Part shown: positions 50,901 to 59,566 of the stretch, piece by piece
How the letters are laid out: each line of letters opens with the position of its first letter
How positions within the stretch are numbered: position 1 is the stretch's first letter
Origin: JBBDYH01 sp040901795
Lineage (GTDB): Bacteria > Planctomycetota > Planctomycetia > Pirellulales > JALHPA01
Assembly: GCA_040901795.1 (NCBI GenBank)
Contig: JBBDYH010000147.1
Span: 1-64,000, forward strand
Direction of reading: 5' to 3'
DNA length: 64,000 bases
The notes under the pieces: generated by a model
Databases searched by the model: none
The model's input: only the letters and a program-made list of their open reading frames with translations
Told to the model about the DNA's origin: nothing
Made by a program: the position numbers and the translations under genes

Positions 50901-51500
50901 GCCTGCGGCCGACACGACTCCAAGATTGAAGTGTGGGGCTTGGGTCGGTCTCCGCAGGCGCGAACGCTGGTTGGACATTTCGGCGCGATCAAGGCCCTCG
51001 CGTTCTCGCCCGATAGCCGAGCGCTCGTTGCGGCGAGCCAGGATACCACGGCAGCGCTCTGGGACCCCGCCAGCGGTGAGCGGCTGCTGAATCTCCAAGG
51101 GCATCGCTCGGGGGTATGGAGTGTTGCATTTTCAAGTAATGGACAGGTTCTCGCGACCGGCGGACAAGATCGCACCGTGAGACTTTGGAACGTAGACACG
51201 GGCAGGGAACTTTCGACGCTGCTCGGCCACAGTGGCATCGTAACCGCCGTCGCTTTCTCGCCCGACGGTACAACGTTGGCCAGCGGCAGCGATGACCGAA
51301 CGGTGCGGCTGTGGCACGTGGCGACCGGGCAGGAGCTGATCGTTCTGCGTGCGCACACCGGCCCGGTGAGCAGCCTCGCCTTCACCGCCGACGGCAACTC
51401 ACTGGTGAGCGCTGCCATGGGCGCCGATCAAACTTCCGAATTTTTCGTCTGGCCGCCCGGCGGCGATAGTCTTGGCGCCCCGACCGATTCAACCAGATAA
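47904..51500 (+). CDS. Membrane Ser/Thr protein kinase with WD40 propellers and a repeat-derived insert
   Basis: The protein has 1198 aa. The cytoplasmic kinase domain (~114-475) has GRGGMGVVYEA, RVALKVLPF (catalytic Lys), HRDIKPSNLL (~325) and DFGLAQVE. It is followed by one transmembrane helix (~492-514) and a long extracytoplasmic part with about 13 WD40 repeats (from ~592, each SPDGRTLASAG..D.TVRLWD). This is the classic planctomycete PknB-WD40 design. Between kinase subdomains, residues ~213-270 are encoded by intergenic hairpin repeats (48541-48710), giving SRSHALSSGSHAPHGNAAS and similar. The frame is kept. It is transcribed after the sigma gene, whose activity it may modulate. Whether the insert disturbs folding is unknown. 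Confidence 0.88.
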   Translation: MNHDNHDTTAIPLSGTPGLPSPGIAGQAAALPADADAPTDDPRVTSAVEEYLAALEHGARPKRGEFLADHADVAGPLAECLDALDFLHTAVGGLRVDRGAADALTPSDGASAGVLGDFRIVRELGRGGMGVVYEAEQISLSRRVALKVLPFAAVLDPRNLARFKTEALAAAQLDHPGIVDVYGVGCERGVHYYAMRYIQGRTLAAVIAEASYSRSHALSSGSHAPHGNAASAAPRHETSSAYLQERAGNPARAAERREDSRSHADRGNEERDCENDEASLVPTQPLDFLSTVVLTGSTAWSRTTAEIGVQVAEALEHAHEHGVVHRDIKPSNLLVDGEGKVRITDFGLAQVETDATLTLSGDLLGTLRYMSPEQILGSRAGVDHRTDIYSLGVTLYELLAREPPFKGNDRKNLLRQILEEEPRPLRRIDRAIPADLETVVHKAMAREPAFRYATAREFAADLRRFLEHKPVLARRPNLWERTAKWTRRHRGLVVSAFIVMLLAIVALAASTIVISQQRDMARLERSRAEGIAEVLRHRLYASDIRLAWRAWENADLAQTLALLERQAPPTSGQDDLRGFEWHYLWRLCHSERLTLRGHTGDVYSVAFSRDGRSLATAGQDGTVRLWDAASGRQRRALRGHAGEVNGVSFSPDGAAVASASDDGTVRLWDTATGTEKLVLRGHDGAVFNAVFSPDGETIASGGPDTFLRLWDARTGVPLAALEGHTDDIESLAFSADGSLLATAGGDSWESPLLLWDVETRRSQRMLRGHTSNLLSVAISPDGRTIASAGEDWTVRLWNAVTGETRATLTGHGHCVQSVSFSPDGRTLASAGRDATVCLWDVTTAQLRSTLRGHTGRVWCAAFSSDGRTLATAGGDATVKLWNTAHEQGFERLPVNEPARYVALSLEGDSAAVFGQDDHVSVWSRASRQRAHRRLVDRDFAQNPLLAVSPGGEAVVLGKRSKPEGPDRIELWEHGDRLRAAFDVSSLIQSGALSPDGRWLACGRHDSKIEVWGLGRSPQARTLVGHFGAIKALAFSPDSRALVAASQDTTAALWDPASGERLLNLQGHRSGVWSVAFSSNGQVLATGGQDRTVRLWNVDTGRELSTLLGHSGIVTAVAFSPDGTTLASGSDDRTVRLWHVATGQELIVLRAHTGPVSSLAFTADGNSLVSAAMGADQTSEFFVWPPGGDSLGAPTDSTR
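48541..48710. repeat. Hairpin repeats inserted in frame inside the kinase domain
   Basis: CCACGC-TCC-GCATGGG near 48570-48585, a CTCGTTCCCACG word at 48541-48552, and a perfect 12-bp inverted repeat CTCGTTCCCACG...CGTGGGAACGAG at 48682-48710 with a 5-base loop. These words are also in the intergenic cluster 9531-9670. The insert of about 170 bp does not shift the reading frame. Confidence 0.8.
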
Positions 51501-51719
51501 GAAATTGGCGAACAATCTGCTCGAACCCGCGACCTGGAACCTGAAACCTTGAACCTGAAACTTTGAACCCAAAGCAAAGCGGCCGGTGAGTACGAGCCGC
51601 GAAACTCAAGCACTCACCGGCCAGGCAAGAACCAAGTGCGCTCAATTTGCGCGCCCGTGGCCTTGCTGCGTTTATCGTACCGCACGCTGTCAACTAGACA
51701 ATCGGTAGGAGCTAACACA

Positions 51720-53507
51720 ATGACCTCGCTCATCCCGCGAACTAGCCTGCGCAAAAACGTTTCACGCGCTAGCACACGCCGATGCACCGGCCGGCGCACG
51801 CGACCATTCATGATTGAAAAGCTAGAACACCGGACGCTGTTGGCCGTCGATGTCAGCGTGGACTTGACCGGCACACTGATCATCGAAGGCGCCGATGACG
51901 ACGACATGGTCACCGTTACCGGCATCGGCACCGGCACCGGCAACTATGACGTGACGACCGCCCAGGGCAGCCAGACCGTGTCGGGCGTGACCGGCGGCAT
52001 CGCAGTCAACCTGGGTGATGGCGGTAATACGCTGGTGATGAACCTCGTCTACGTCGCCGGAATCATTGACATTCGCACCGGCGCAGGCGCCGATATGGTT
52101 GTGCTCGGCGATCAAGATGTGGTCTCGTCGGCCGGCGATTTGCGCATCGACCTGGGCGGCGGCAGCGACCGGCTCGACGGCAAACGGCTGTACATCGGGG
52201 CCAGCCAATTCATCAATGGGGGCGACGGCGACGACGAGCTGATCTTCGACGGGTTCCTGTCGCCGCAGTTCACGTTGGGCACCTCGGCGGCCGGCAACGT
52301 CGCCTGGTCCGGCGGTGCGGGCAACGATACGGTCCACGTCATTTACGGGTTTGTGGTGGGCGCCATGGTGATTGACCTCGGCGACGGGGGGGACGCGCTG
52401 ACCATGTTTGGCTCGGCGATCTCGGGCGACGTGATTTACCTGGGGGGCGCCGGCAACGACGGCTTCAACGTGGATACGAACTTCTTCGACGCCAACATGC
52501 GGATCGAAGGCAACGTTGACGGCGACACGGTGTTTGTGGCCAATGGCTTAGGAACGGAGATCGCGCTGGTTCAAACGCACGACGGCGGCGACTTCTTGAC
52601 GGTCGTGAACCACACGGCTGTCCAACTGCACATTGACGCCGGCGCGGGGGACGACGTAGTCGAATTCCGCTCCTCGGCGTTCGATGTTGTCTTCGCGCAA
52701 ATGGGCGATGGGAACGACATGCTGACCGCCCGCGGGAACCTGGTCCGCATCCTCCTCGATATCGAGGGCGGGCTCGGCGAAAGCGACCAGTTCTCAGACC
52801 TGGGCAACACCCTCGGCGCGTTTCAAAGGCGATGTTTTGAACTCTCGGCCCACGGTCCTGTGACAATCACGAAGGTCGCGACCGAGACGATCCAATTACG
52901 CACCCAAGCCACGACTCCCTACAACATCCTGCTCGCCACGGCGAGCGGCGGGTTTGAGCCGTACACCTTCACGCTCGACTCGGGCATCGGGTTTCAGCCG
53001 CTGGGGATGCAGCTTGTCACCGTAGGAAACCAGCTCTTTCTGCAAGGCATTCCCAGCCCGGGGTCCGAAAGCCCCTTCGCGCGCCAGTTCGGCGTCTGCG
53101 TCAAGGACCTGGCGGGCAACTCCGATTGCGTCGACATGCCGTTCTCGTATGTCGTCGACGGCACAGTCGTCGGGCCCACTCTCGATACGACCGGCATCTG
53201 GTCGGGCTTCTTCAGCCAGAGCAATCCGTTGGGGACGCAGTCTGGCGCCATGACGCTGAATCTGACGGCTAATCCCGCGTTCACCACGGTGGTGACCGGG
53301 ACGATCACGCTCAGCGGTTCCGGGACGCGCACGCTGTTCGGTACGGTCAACGGGTCGGACTTCGTATTCAACATCCAGCGCTCGCCCGGCTTCATCATCC
53401 ATCAACTGACGGGCACCGTGACGGTGACGACGATGAGCGGGGACAGCCTGTTGATCGACACCAGCGGTGGCGAAACCACGGGCAATTTTAACTTGAATAG
53501 ACAATAG
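51720..53507 (+). CDS. Planctomycete surface protein with LEHRTLLA motif and paralogous beta module
   Basis: The product is 595 aa from ATG 51720, 8 nt after AGGAG. The N-terminus has a basic stretch and the IEKLEHRTLLA motif typical for exported planctomycete proteins. Residues ~45-375 form an Asp/Gly-rich module (VSSAGDLRIDLGGGSDRLDG, GAGDDVVEFRSSAFD, RTGAGADMVVLG), clearly paralogous to the C-terminal 340 residues of the protein at 53542. The C-terminal ~200 residues (PYNILLATASGGFEPYTFTL ... FFSQSNPLGTQSGAMTLN) are different, with an Ig-like putative domain. Probably exported to the surface. It forms a tandem with the next gene (34 nt apart). Confidence 0.75.
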   Translation: MTSLIPRTSLRKNVSRASTRRCTGRRTRPFMIEKLEHRTLLAVDVSVDLTGTLIIEGADDDDMVTVTGIGTGTGNYDVTTAQGSQTVSGVTGGIAVNLGDGGNTLVMNLVYVAGIIDIRTGAGADMVVLGDQDVVSSAGDLRIDLGGGSDRLDGKRLYIGASQFINGGDGDDELIFDGFLSPQFTLGTSAAGNVAWSGGAGNDTVHVIYGFVVGAMVIDLGDGGDALTMFGSAISGDVIYLGGAGNDGFNVDTNFFDANMRIEGNVDGDTVFVANGLGTEIALVQTHDGGDFLTVVNHTAVQLHIDAGAGDDVVEFRSSAFDVVFAQMGDGNDMLTARGNLVRILLDIEGGLGESDQFSDLGNTLGAFQRRCFELSAHGPVTITKVATETIQLRTQATTPYNILLATASGGFEPYTFTLDSGIGFQPLGMQLVTVGNQLFLQGIPSPGSESPFARQFGVCVKDLAGNSDCVDMPFSYVVDGTVVGPTLDTTGIWSGFFSQSNPLGTQSGAMTLNLTANPAFTTVVTGTITLSGSGTRTLFGTVNGSDFVFNIQRSPGFIIHQLTGTVTVTTMSGDSLLIDTSGGETTGNFNLNRQ

Positions 53508-53541
53508 CCGGCTCGCTAAGCACAACAACTGGAGATGCACC

Positions 53542-56500
53542 ATGATTCCGCAATTCTTTCGCGCCCGACCGCGCAAATCAGCCGTTCGTTCGACCTCGCG
53601 GCGCGGCGCCGGCCGACGCAGATGGCCCTGGACCTTTGAGCGTTTGGAAGATCGGGCGCTTTTGGCGACGTTCACGGTCAATAACTCTCTCGATACGGTG
53701 GACGCGAACCCAGGCGACGGAAGCGCCCTGGATGCCACCGGCGCGACGACGCTGCGTGCGGCAATCATGGAGGCGAATGCATTGGCGGGGGATGATTCTA
53801 TTCAGTTTGATCCGTCGCTGGCCGGCGGAACGATCACGTTGACGTTGGGTGAGCTTCCCGTCACCGGGGAATTAACGATCACCGGCCTCGGAGAAGATCA
53901 GATTGCGATCAGCGGCAATGACGTAACTCGGGTTCTTCACGTGCTGCCGGGCGTAAGCCTAACTTTGGAACATGTCACAATACGGAAAGGAAGTGCGCAA
54001 GGTGACTTTCCGAATAATCTTGCCGGTGGAATTTACAACGAAGTGGGCAACTTGACGATTAACAATTCCACGATAACCGAAAACTCTGCGCGATCGGTGG
54101 GCGGAGCTATTTACAGCAGTGGGAATTTGACAATCCAGAGCAGCACCTTCTCGAGCAACTCGGCGGTTGGGGGCGGAGCGCTGTACGTCGTGAGTGCGGG
54201 CTCAGGCACAGGTCGCGCACTCATCTCCAAGAGCACATTCACGCTCAACGTGGCGCCCAGCACTTTTGGCGATGGTGCCGCCCTTGTGAATCACGCCGAA
54301 ATGACGGTCGTCAACACGACGTTATCAAACAACTCAACAGGCGGAGAGGGAGGCGCCATCTGGAACGGGAACGGAAACCTAACCGTTACCAACACGACGA
54401 TCACGCGGAACTCGGCCGGTACTCACGGCGGTGGTATTTGGAATGGGGGGCGACTCTTGTTTGGCAACTCGGTCATCGCAGCCAATTCCGCTCCTACCGG
54501 CCCGGACGGCTTTGAGCGCGGCTTCGTATCCATTGCCTCGATGGGTCATAATCTAGTCGGGAACTCCGACGGCTTCGGGGTAACAGCTACGACGGGGGAT
54601 CAGTTTGGCACGACCAGCGGAGTGCTCGATCCCCGCCTCGGTCCCTTGGCCAACAATGGCGGACCGACGAGGACGCACGCGCTGCTGCCTGGCAGCCCCG
54701 CGATCGACGCAGGCAACAACGCCGCTGCCCAGGCGACGGATCAGCGGGGGGTTACACGACCGCGCGACGGCAACGCGGACGGCATCGCCGTCGTTGACAT
54801 CGGCGCTTTCGAGCGTGAAGAAAACACGCCGCCCAGCGCCGATGCCGGAGGACCTTATACCGTCGAGGCCGGAATGGATTTGCACCTTAATGCCGGCGAT
54901 TCGTTCGACCCCGACTCGGCCACGGGCGATCAAATCGTCCGCTACGAGTGGGACCTCAACAACGACGGCACGATCATCGACGTTGACATTGACACTTCGA
55001 CTCCCGGCAAGGTCGTGCTCTGGGAAACGCTGCAGGCTCTGGGCCTTGGCATTGGGACCCACACCATCGCGCTGCGCGTGACCGACATGTTTGGCAGTGG
55101 CGACAGCGCTACCACGACGGTGACGATCAGAGGCACCTTGGCGAATGATCAGTCGGTGTCCACGCCGGAAGACACCGCCAGGGTCATTACGCTCACCGCT
55201 GCGGATTTCGAAGACGACTCGCTCACCTTCAGCATTGTCGCTCAGCCGAGCCACGGCACCCTGAGCGGTACGGCGCCCAACCTCACGTACACTCCGGCGG
55301 CGGATTATGACGGTCCGGATAGCTTCACGTTCAAGGCGAATGACGGTCAGGCGGACTCGAACATCGCCACGGTGACGATCGACGTCACTTCGATGACCGA
55401 CACGTTCGTGGTCGATACGCTCGTGGATGAAAACGACGGAAACCTTTCGTCCGGCGATTTCTCGCTGCGCGAAACGATCGCGCGGGCGAACGTGGGGGCT
55501 GGGCTAGACGTTATTCAATTCGATTCTGCACTGGCCGGCGGGACCATCACGCTGACGATGGGCGAGCTTGCGATCACGACCGACGTAACCGTTACCGGGC
55601 TCGGGGCGGATCAACTGGCCCTCAGCGGGAACAACGCATCGCGTGTTTTCAACGTCGCTGCTGGAACCACCGTTGACATCTTCGGGTTAACGATCCGAAA
55701 TGGGCGAGCGGGATTCGCGGGCGGCATTTTGAATGACGGCACTCTGGCAATCACCGACAGCGTACTCTCTGGTAATTCCGCTAGCTCGTCCGTTGGAGGC
55801 GGTGTCATGAACAGAGACACGCTAACGATCAACAACAGCACGATTTCCGGCAACTCCGCTGCCCAAGACGGCGGCGGCATCATAAACTTGAGCTTAGCCC
55901 GATCGCTGACGATCAACAACAGCACCATTTCCGGTAACTCCGCTGCCGAACAAGGCGGCGGTATCTACCACCGATCGGAAATTGGCACGCTGATGATCCG
56001 CAACAGCACGGTTGTCGGGAATACAACTAGCCGCTTCGGCGGAGGTATCTACAATGCCATAGGCAGGGGCCTAACGCTGCAAAACACGATCATCGCAGGC
56101 AACAGCGCCTTGCTCGGTCATCCTGACTTTTCGGGCAATGCTGCAAGTCTTGGCAACAATCTGGTTGGCGACACGAGCGACAGCTCCGGCTGGATCGCCA
56201 GCGATTTACAGAACGTCGATGCCCGCCTCGGTCCCTTGGCCAACAACGGCGGACCGACGATGACGCATGTGCTGCTCGCCGGCAGCCCGGCCATCGACGC
56301 AGGCAACAACGCCACTGCCCCGGGGACCGATCAGCGGGGGATCATACGACCGCGAGACGGCAATGCGGACGGCATTGCCGTCACTGACATCGGTGCCTAC
56401 GAGCGTGAGGAAAACACGCCCCCCGTCGCCGACGCCGGTGGACCCTATACCGTCGAGGCCGGAAGGGACTTGCACCTCGATGCCGGCAACTCGTTCGACC

Positions 56501-59427
56501 CCGACGCGGCCACGGGCGATCAAATCGTCCTCTACGAGTGGGACCTCGACAACGACGGCACGATCATCAACGTTGATATCGACACTTTGACTCCCAATAC
56601 GGTTGTGCCGTGGGAAACATTGCAGACGCTTGGGCTTGGCATTGGAACCCACCCCATCGCGCTGCGCGTGACGGACAGCTTTGACAGTGACGCCAGCGCT
56701 ACCACGACGGTGACAATTGAAGACACGACCGCCCCGGTGTTCAGCAACGTGCCCGCGAACATGACCGTCGAGGCCACCGGCCCAGACGGCGCCGCGGTGA
56801 CGTACGCGGCGGCGACCGCGACCGATCTGAACGAAGGCGTTGTGACGGTCTTCTATTCGATCGCCAGCGGCAGTGTGTTTCCCCTGGGCATTAGCACGGT
56901 GGAGCTGACGGCCAGCGACACGAGCGGCAACCAGGCCACCGCCAGCTTTACGGTCAACGTCCAAGACACCACGCCGCCGGAACTGATAGCGCCGGCCGAT
57001 CTGACCCTTGAAGCCACGGGCCCCTCCGGAGCGGCGGCGAGTTTTTCGGCTACGGCGACCGACGCAGTCTCGACGCCGACGCTTGCCTACTCGCATCCCA
57101 GCGGCTCGGAGTTCCCACTCGGCACAACGACCGTCACCGTTACCGCCACCGACACGGCGGGCAACGCCAGCTCGGCCTCGTTCACGATTCTCGTCCAAGA
57201 CACCACGCCGCCGAGCGTTACCGCGCCGCAGGACCTTACCGTGGAGGCCACGAGCGCGGCCGGCGCCGTCGTCAACTTTACTCCAACAGCGACCGACCTC
57301 GTCTCGACGCCGACCGTTGTCTCCACGCCCGCCAGCGGCTCGCAGTTCACGTTGGGCACAACGACGGTGCTGGTCACCGCCACCGACGCCGCCGGCAACA
57401 GCAGCCAGGCCTCGTTTGATGTGACCGTTCAAGACACCATCGCGCCTTCGCTTACCGTGCCCGGCGACATCACTGTCGAGGCGACAACGGCCGCCGGCGC
57501 AGTCGTCACCTTCGCCGCTACCGCAACCGACGCCGTCGATGCTGCGCCGACAATTACCCATACACCGGCGAGCAGCTCACAATTTCCACTCGGCGAAACC
57601 ACGGTGACGGTGACGGCCACCGACGACGCGGGCAATATCGCCACCGGCACATTCAAGGTCTTCGTGATCGACTCGACGGGGCCGACGATCGTGCTCCCGC
57701 CCGACCAGTCGTTTGAGGCGACCAGCGCCGCCGGCGCGATGGTGACGTTTAGCGAAGCGACGACGCCCGGCGAGATCACCACGATTTCGTATTCTCCGGC
57801 GAACGGCTCACAGTTCCCGCTGGGCACAACCAGCGTTCTCGTTACCGCGACCGACAGCCTCGGAAACCAATCGACTGGAACGTTTGAGGTATCGGTCGCG
57901 GACTCCACGGCACCGAGCCTCACCGCGCCTACGGACCTGACGGTCGAGGCCACAAGTGCGGCCGGTGCGGTTGTCACCTTCATGCCGGCTGCAACCGATG
58001 CCGTCTCGACGCCGACCATCGTCTCCGCACCGGCCAGCGGCTCACAGTTCTCGCTGGGCACAACGACCGTGCTCGTCACTGCTACCGACGCGGCCGGGAA
58101 CAGCAGCCAGGCCTCGTTCGATGTCACGGTCGTCGATACCACCGCGCCCACGCTCACTTTGCCTGCCGACCTCACCGTCGAGGCCACAAATGCCTCCCGC
58201 GCGATCGTGAACTTTGCCGCCACGGCGACCGACGCCGTCGATGCCGACCCCACGCTCACTCATATACCCGCCAGCGGCTCGCAGTTCCCGCTCGGGGAAA
58301 CTACGGTCAACGTCACGGCGACAGATGATGCCGGGAACGTGTCCACGGGCAGCTTCACGGTCACCGTCGTCGAAGCCATGCCCTCAGGTCCGATCACCAC
58401 CGTAAACGTCGTCAGCGGTCAGCTCACGATCGAAGGCGACGATGAAATCAACACCGTCACGATCACCGGCCTAGGCACGGGCACCGGCAACTACGAAATC
58501 ACTACGGATCAAGGCACACAGACGGTTACCGGCGTCTCCGGCGGCATCTCGATCAACTTGGGCGGCGACGATGACCAACTGACGTTGAACAACGTCTACG
58601 TCGCGGGCGCGATCGACATCCAAACTGGCGGCGGCGACGACACACTGGCGCTGGGCAGCAACGACGTGGTCTCCTCCGCAGGCGATCTGCGGATCGATCT
58701 GGGGGCCGGCAACGACACGCTCGACGGCCAGCGGCTGTACATCGGCGGCAACCAAATCATCCAGGCCGGCGACGGCGACGACGAGCTGATTTTCGAGGGA
58801 TTCGCTTCGCCGGAGTTCACGCTCGGCACGTCGGCCGCAGGTTTCGCCTTCTGGTCCGGGGGCAGCGGCAACGACACGGTCAGTGTCATCTACGGCTTCA
58901 TCGTCGGCGCCTGGGGAATCTACCTGGGCGACGGCATGGATTCGCTCGATGTCTTCGGCTCGGCCGTGTCCGGCGATGTCGTCTTCTCAGGCGACGCAGG
59001 CGATGACACATTGACCGTCGATACCAATTTCATCGATGCCACCCATGTAATCCAGGGGCTAGGCGGCAACGACACCGTGTTCCTGGCCAACGGGTTGGGG
59101 ACCGAGTTCACCTCGATCGTCACCGGCGACGGAAATGACCGCGTAACGGTGCGGAACCAGACAACAAACCATCTCAGCCTCGATACCGGCGCAGGTAATG
59201 ACGAGGTCGACGTTCGCGCTTCGGCGTTTGATCGGTTCTTTGCGTTGCTGGGCGAGGACCTCTTCGCAGCGATCGGCAATGATGACGACCAGCTCACGGT
59301 ACACGGCAACCTGACGCGGTTCGAGACCGACCTCGATGGCGGACTCGGCGAGGCCGACCGGCTGCGGGACTTGGGCAATAGCTTCTTCGGCTCTTACCAA
59401 AGTCGCCGCTTTGAGCTGTTCAGCTAG
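53542..59427 (+). CDS. Giant surface protein: beta-helix units, cadherin-like domain, seven HYR repeats, C-terminal module
   Basis: The 1961-aa protein has GGAG 8 nt before its ATG. The N-terminus has FERLEDRALLATFTVNN. Two parallel-beta-helix units with choice-of-anchor-Q endings (LGPLANNGGPT.T..LL.GSPAIDAGN) are each followed by an Asp-rich PKD-like stretch (VADAGGPYTVEAG). Between the two units is a cadherin/Ig-like unit (PEDTARVITLTAADFEDDSL). Seven HYR repeats (DTTPPxLxxPADLTVEAT...GSQFPLGTTTVTVTATD..GN) span ~1062-1613. The final module (~1617-1961) is shared with the previous gene and ends RRFELFS. It is an extracellular or surface adhesion-type protein. Length and repeats are normal for the phylum. 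Confidence 0.85.
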   Translation: MIPQFFRARPRKSAVRSTSRRGAGRRRWPWTFERLEDRALLATFTVNNSLDTVDANPGDGSALDATGATTLRAAIMEANALAGDDSIQFDPSLAGGTITLTLGELPVTGELTITGLGEDQIAISGNDVTRVLHVLPGVSLTLEHVTIRKGSAQGDFPNNLAGGIYNEVGNLTINNSTITENSARSVGGAIYSSGNLTIQSSTFSSNSAVGGGALYVVSAGSGTGRALISKSTFTLNVAPSTFGDGAALVNHAEMTVVNTTLSNNSTGGEGGAIWNGNGNLTVTNTTITRNSAGTHGGGIWNGGRLLFGNSVIAANSAPTGPDGFERGFVSIASMGHNLVGNSDGFGVTATTGDQFGTTSGVLDPRLGPLANNGGPTRTHALLPGSPAIDAGNNAAAQATDQRGVTRPRDGNADGIAVVDIGAFEREENTPPSADAGGPYTVEAGMDLHLNAGDSFDPDSATGDQIVRYEWDLNNDGTIIDVDIDTSTPGKVVLWETLQALGLGIGTHTIALRVTDMFGSGDSATTTVTIRGTLANDQSVSTPEDTARVITLTAADFEDDSLTFSIVAQPSHGTLSGTAPNLTYTPAADYDGPDSFTFKANDGQADSNIATVTIDVTSMTDTFVVDTLVDENDGNLSSGDFSLRETIARANVGAGLDVIQFDSALAGGTITLTMGELAITTDVTVTGLGADQLALSGNNASRVFNVAAGTTVDIFGLTIRNGRAGFAGGILNDGTLAITDSVLSGNSASSSVGGGVMNRDTLTINNSTISGNSAAQDGGGIINLSLARSLTINNSTISGNSAAEQGGGIYHRSEIGTLMIRNSTVVGNTTSRFGGGIYNAIGRGLTLQNTIIAGNSALLGHPDFSGNAASLGNNLVGDTSDSSGWIASDLQNVDARLGPLANNGGPTMTHVLLAGSPAIDAGNNATAPGTDQRGIIRPRDGNADGIAVTDIGAYEREENTPPVADAGGPYTVEAGRDLHLDAGNSFDPDAATGDQIVLYEWDLDNDGTIINVDIDTLTPNTVVPWETLQTLGLGIGTHPIALRVTDSFDSDASATTTVTIEDTTAPVFSNVPANMTVEATGPDGAAVTYAAATATDLNEGVVTVFYSIASGSVFPLGISTVELTASDTSGNQATASFTVNVQDTTPPELIAPADLTLEATGPSGAAASFSATATDAVSTPTLAYSHPSGSEFPLGTTTVTVTATDTAGNASSASFTILVQDTTPPSVTAPQDLTVEATSAAGAVVNFTPTATDLVSTPTVVSTPASGSQFTLGTTTVLVTATDAAGNSSQASFDVTVQDTIAPSLTVPGDITVEATTAAGAVVTFAATATDAVDAAPTITHTPASSSQFPLGETTVTVTATDDAGNIATGTFKVFVIDSTGPTIVLPPDQSFEATSAAGAMVTFSEATTPGEITTISYSPANGSQFPLGTTSVLVTATDSLGNQSTGTFEVSVADSTAPSLTAPTDLTVEATSAAGAVVTFMPAATDAVSTPTIVSAPASGSQFSLGTTTVLVTATDAAGNSSQASFDVTVVDTTAPTLTLPADLTVEATNASRAIVNFAATATDAVDADPTLTHIPASGSQFPLGETTVNVTATDDAGNVSTGSFTVTVVEAMPSGPITTVNVVSGQLTIEGDDEINTVTITGLGTGTGNYEITTDQGTQTVTGVSGGISINLGGDDDQLTLNNVYVAGAIDIQTGGGDDTLALGSNDVVSSAGDLRIDLGAGNDTLDGQRLYIGGNQIIQAGDGDDELIFEGFASPEFTLGTSAAGFAFWSGGSGNDTVSVIYGFIVGAWGIYLGDGMDSLDVFGSAVSGDVVFSGDAGDDTLTVDTNFIDATHVIQGLGGNDTVFLANGLGTEFTSIVTGDGNDRVTVRNQTTNHLSLDTGAGNDEVDVRASAFDRFFALLGEDLFAAIGNDDDQLTVHGNLTRFETDLDGGLGEADRLRDLGNSFFGSYQSRRFELFS

Positions 59428-59428
59428 T

Positions 59429-59490
59429 GTAGTCGTCACGCTCCGCGTGATGAAACATCAATGCCTCCTCTCGCGGAGCGAGAGGGCTAC
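59429..59490. repeat. GTAG...CTAC element with two short-loop hairpins
   Basis: It contains GTCACGC-TCC-GCGTGAT and CCTCTCGC-GGA-GCGAGAGG hairpins and ends GGGCTAC. It starts just after the stop of the giant surface gene. Confidence 0.7.
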
Positions 59491-59566
59491 ACTGCTCGCA
59501 AGTTGCGGTGCATGGGATGAACCGTTAACATCACCGCTGCCAGTTAACAACTGCACGGCGGTGAGC

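Noticed and set aside
57429..58259. 276-codon minus-strand frame opposite the HYR repeats
   Set aside because: Repetitive shadow of the HYR units; no start signal.
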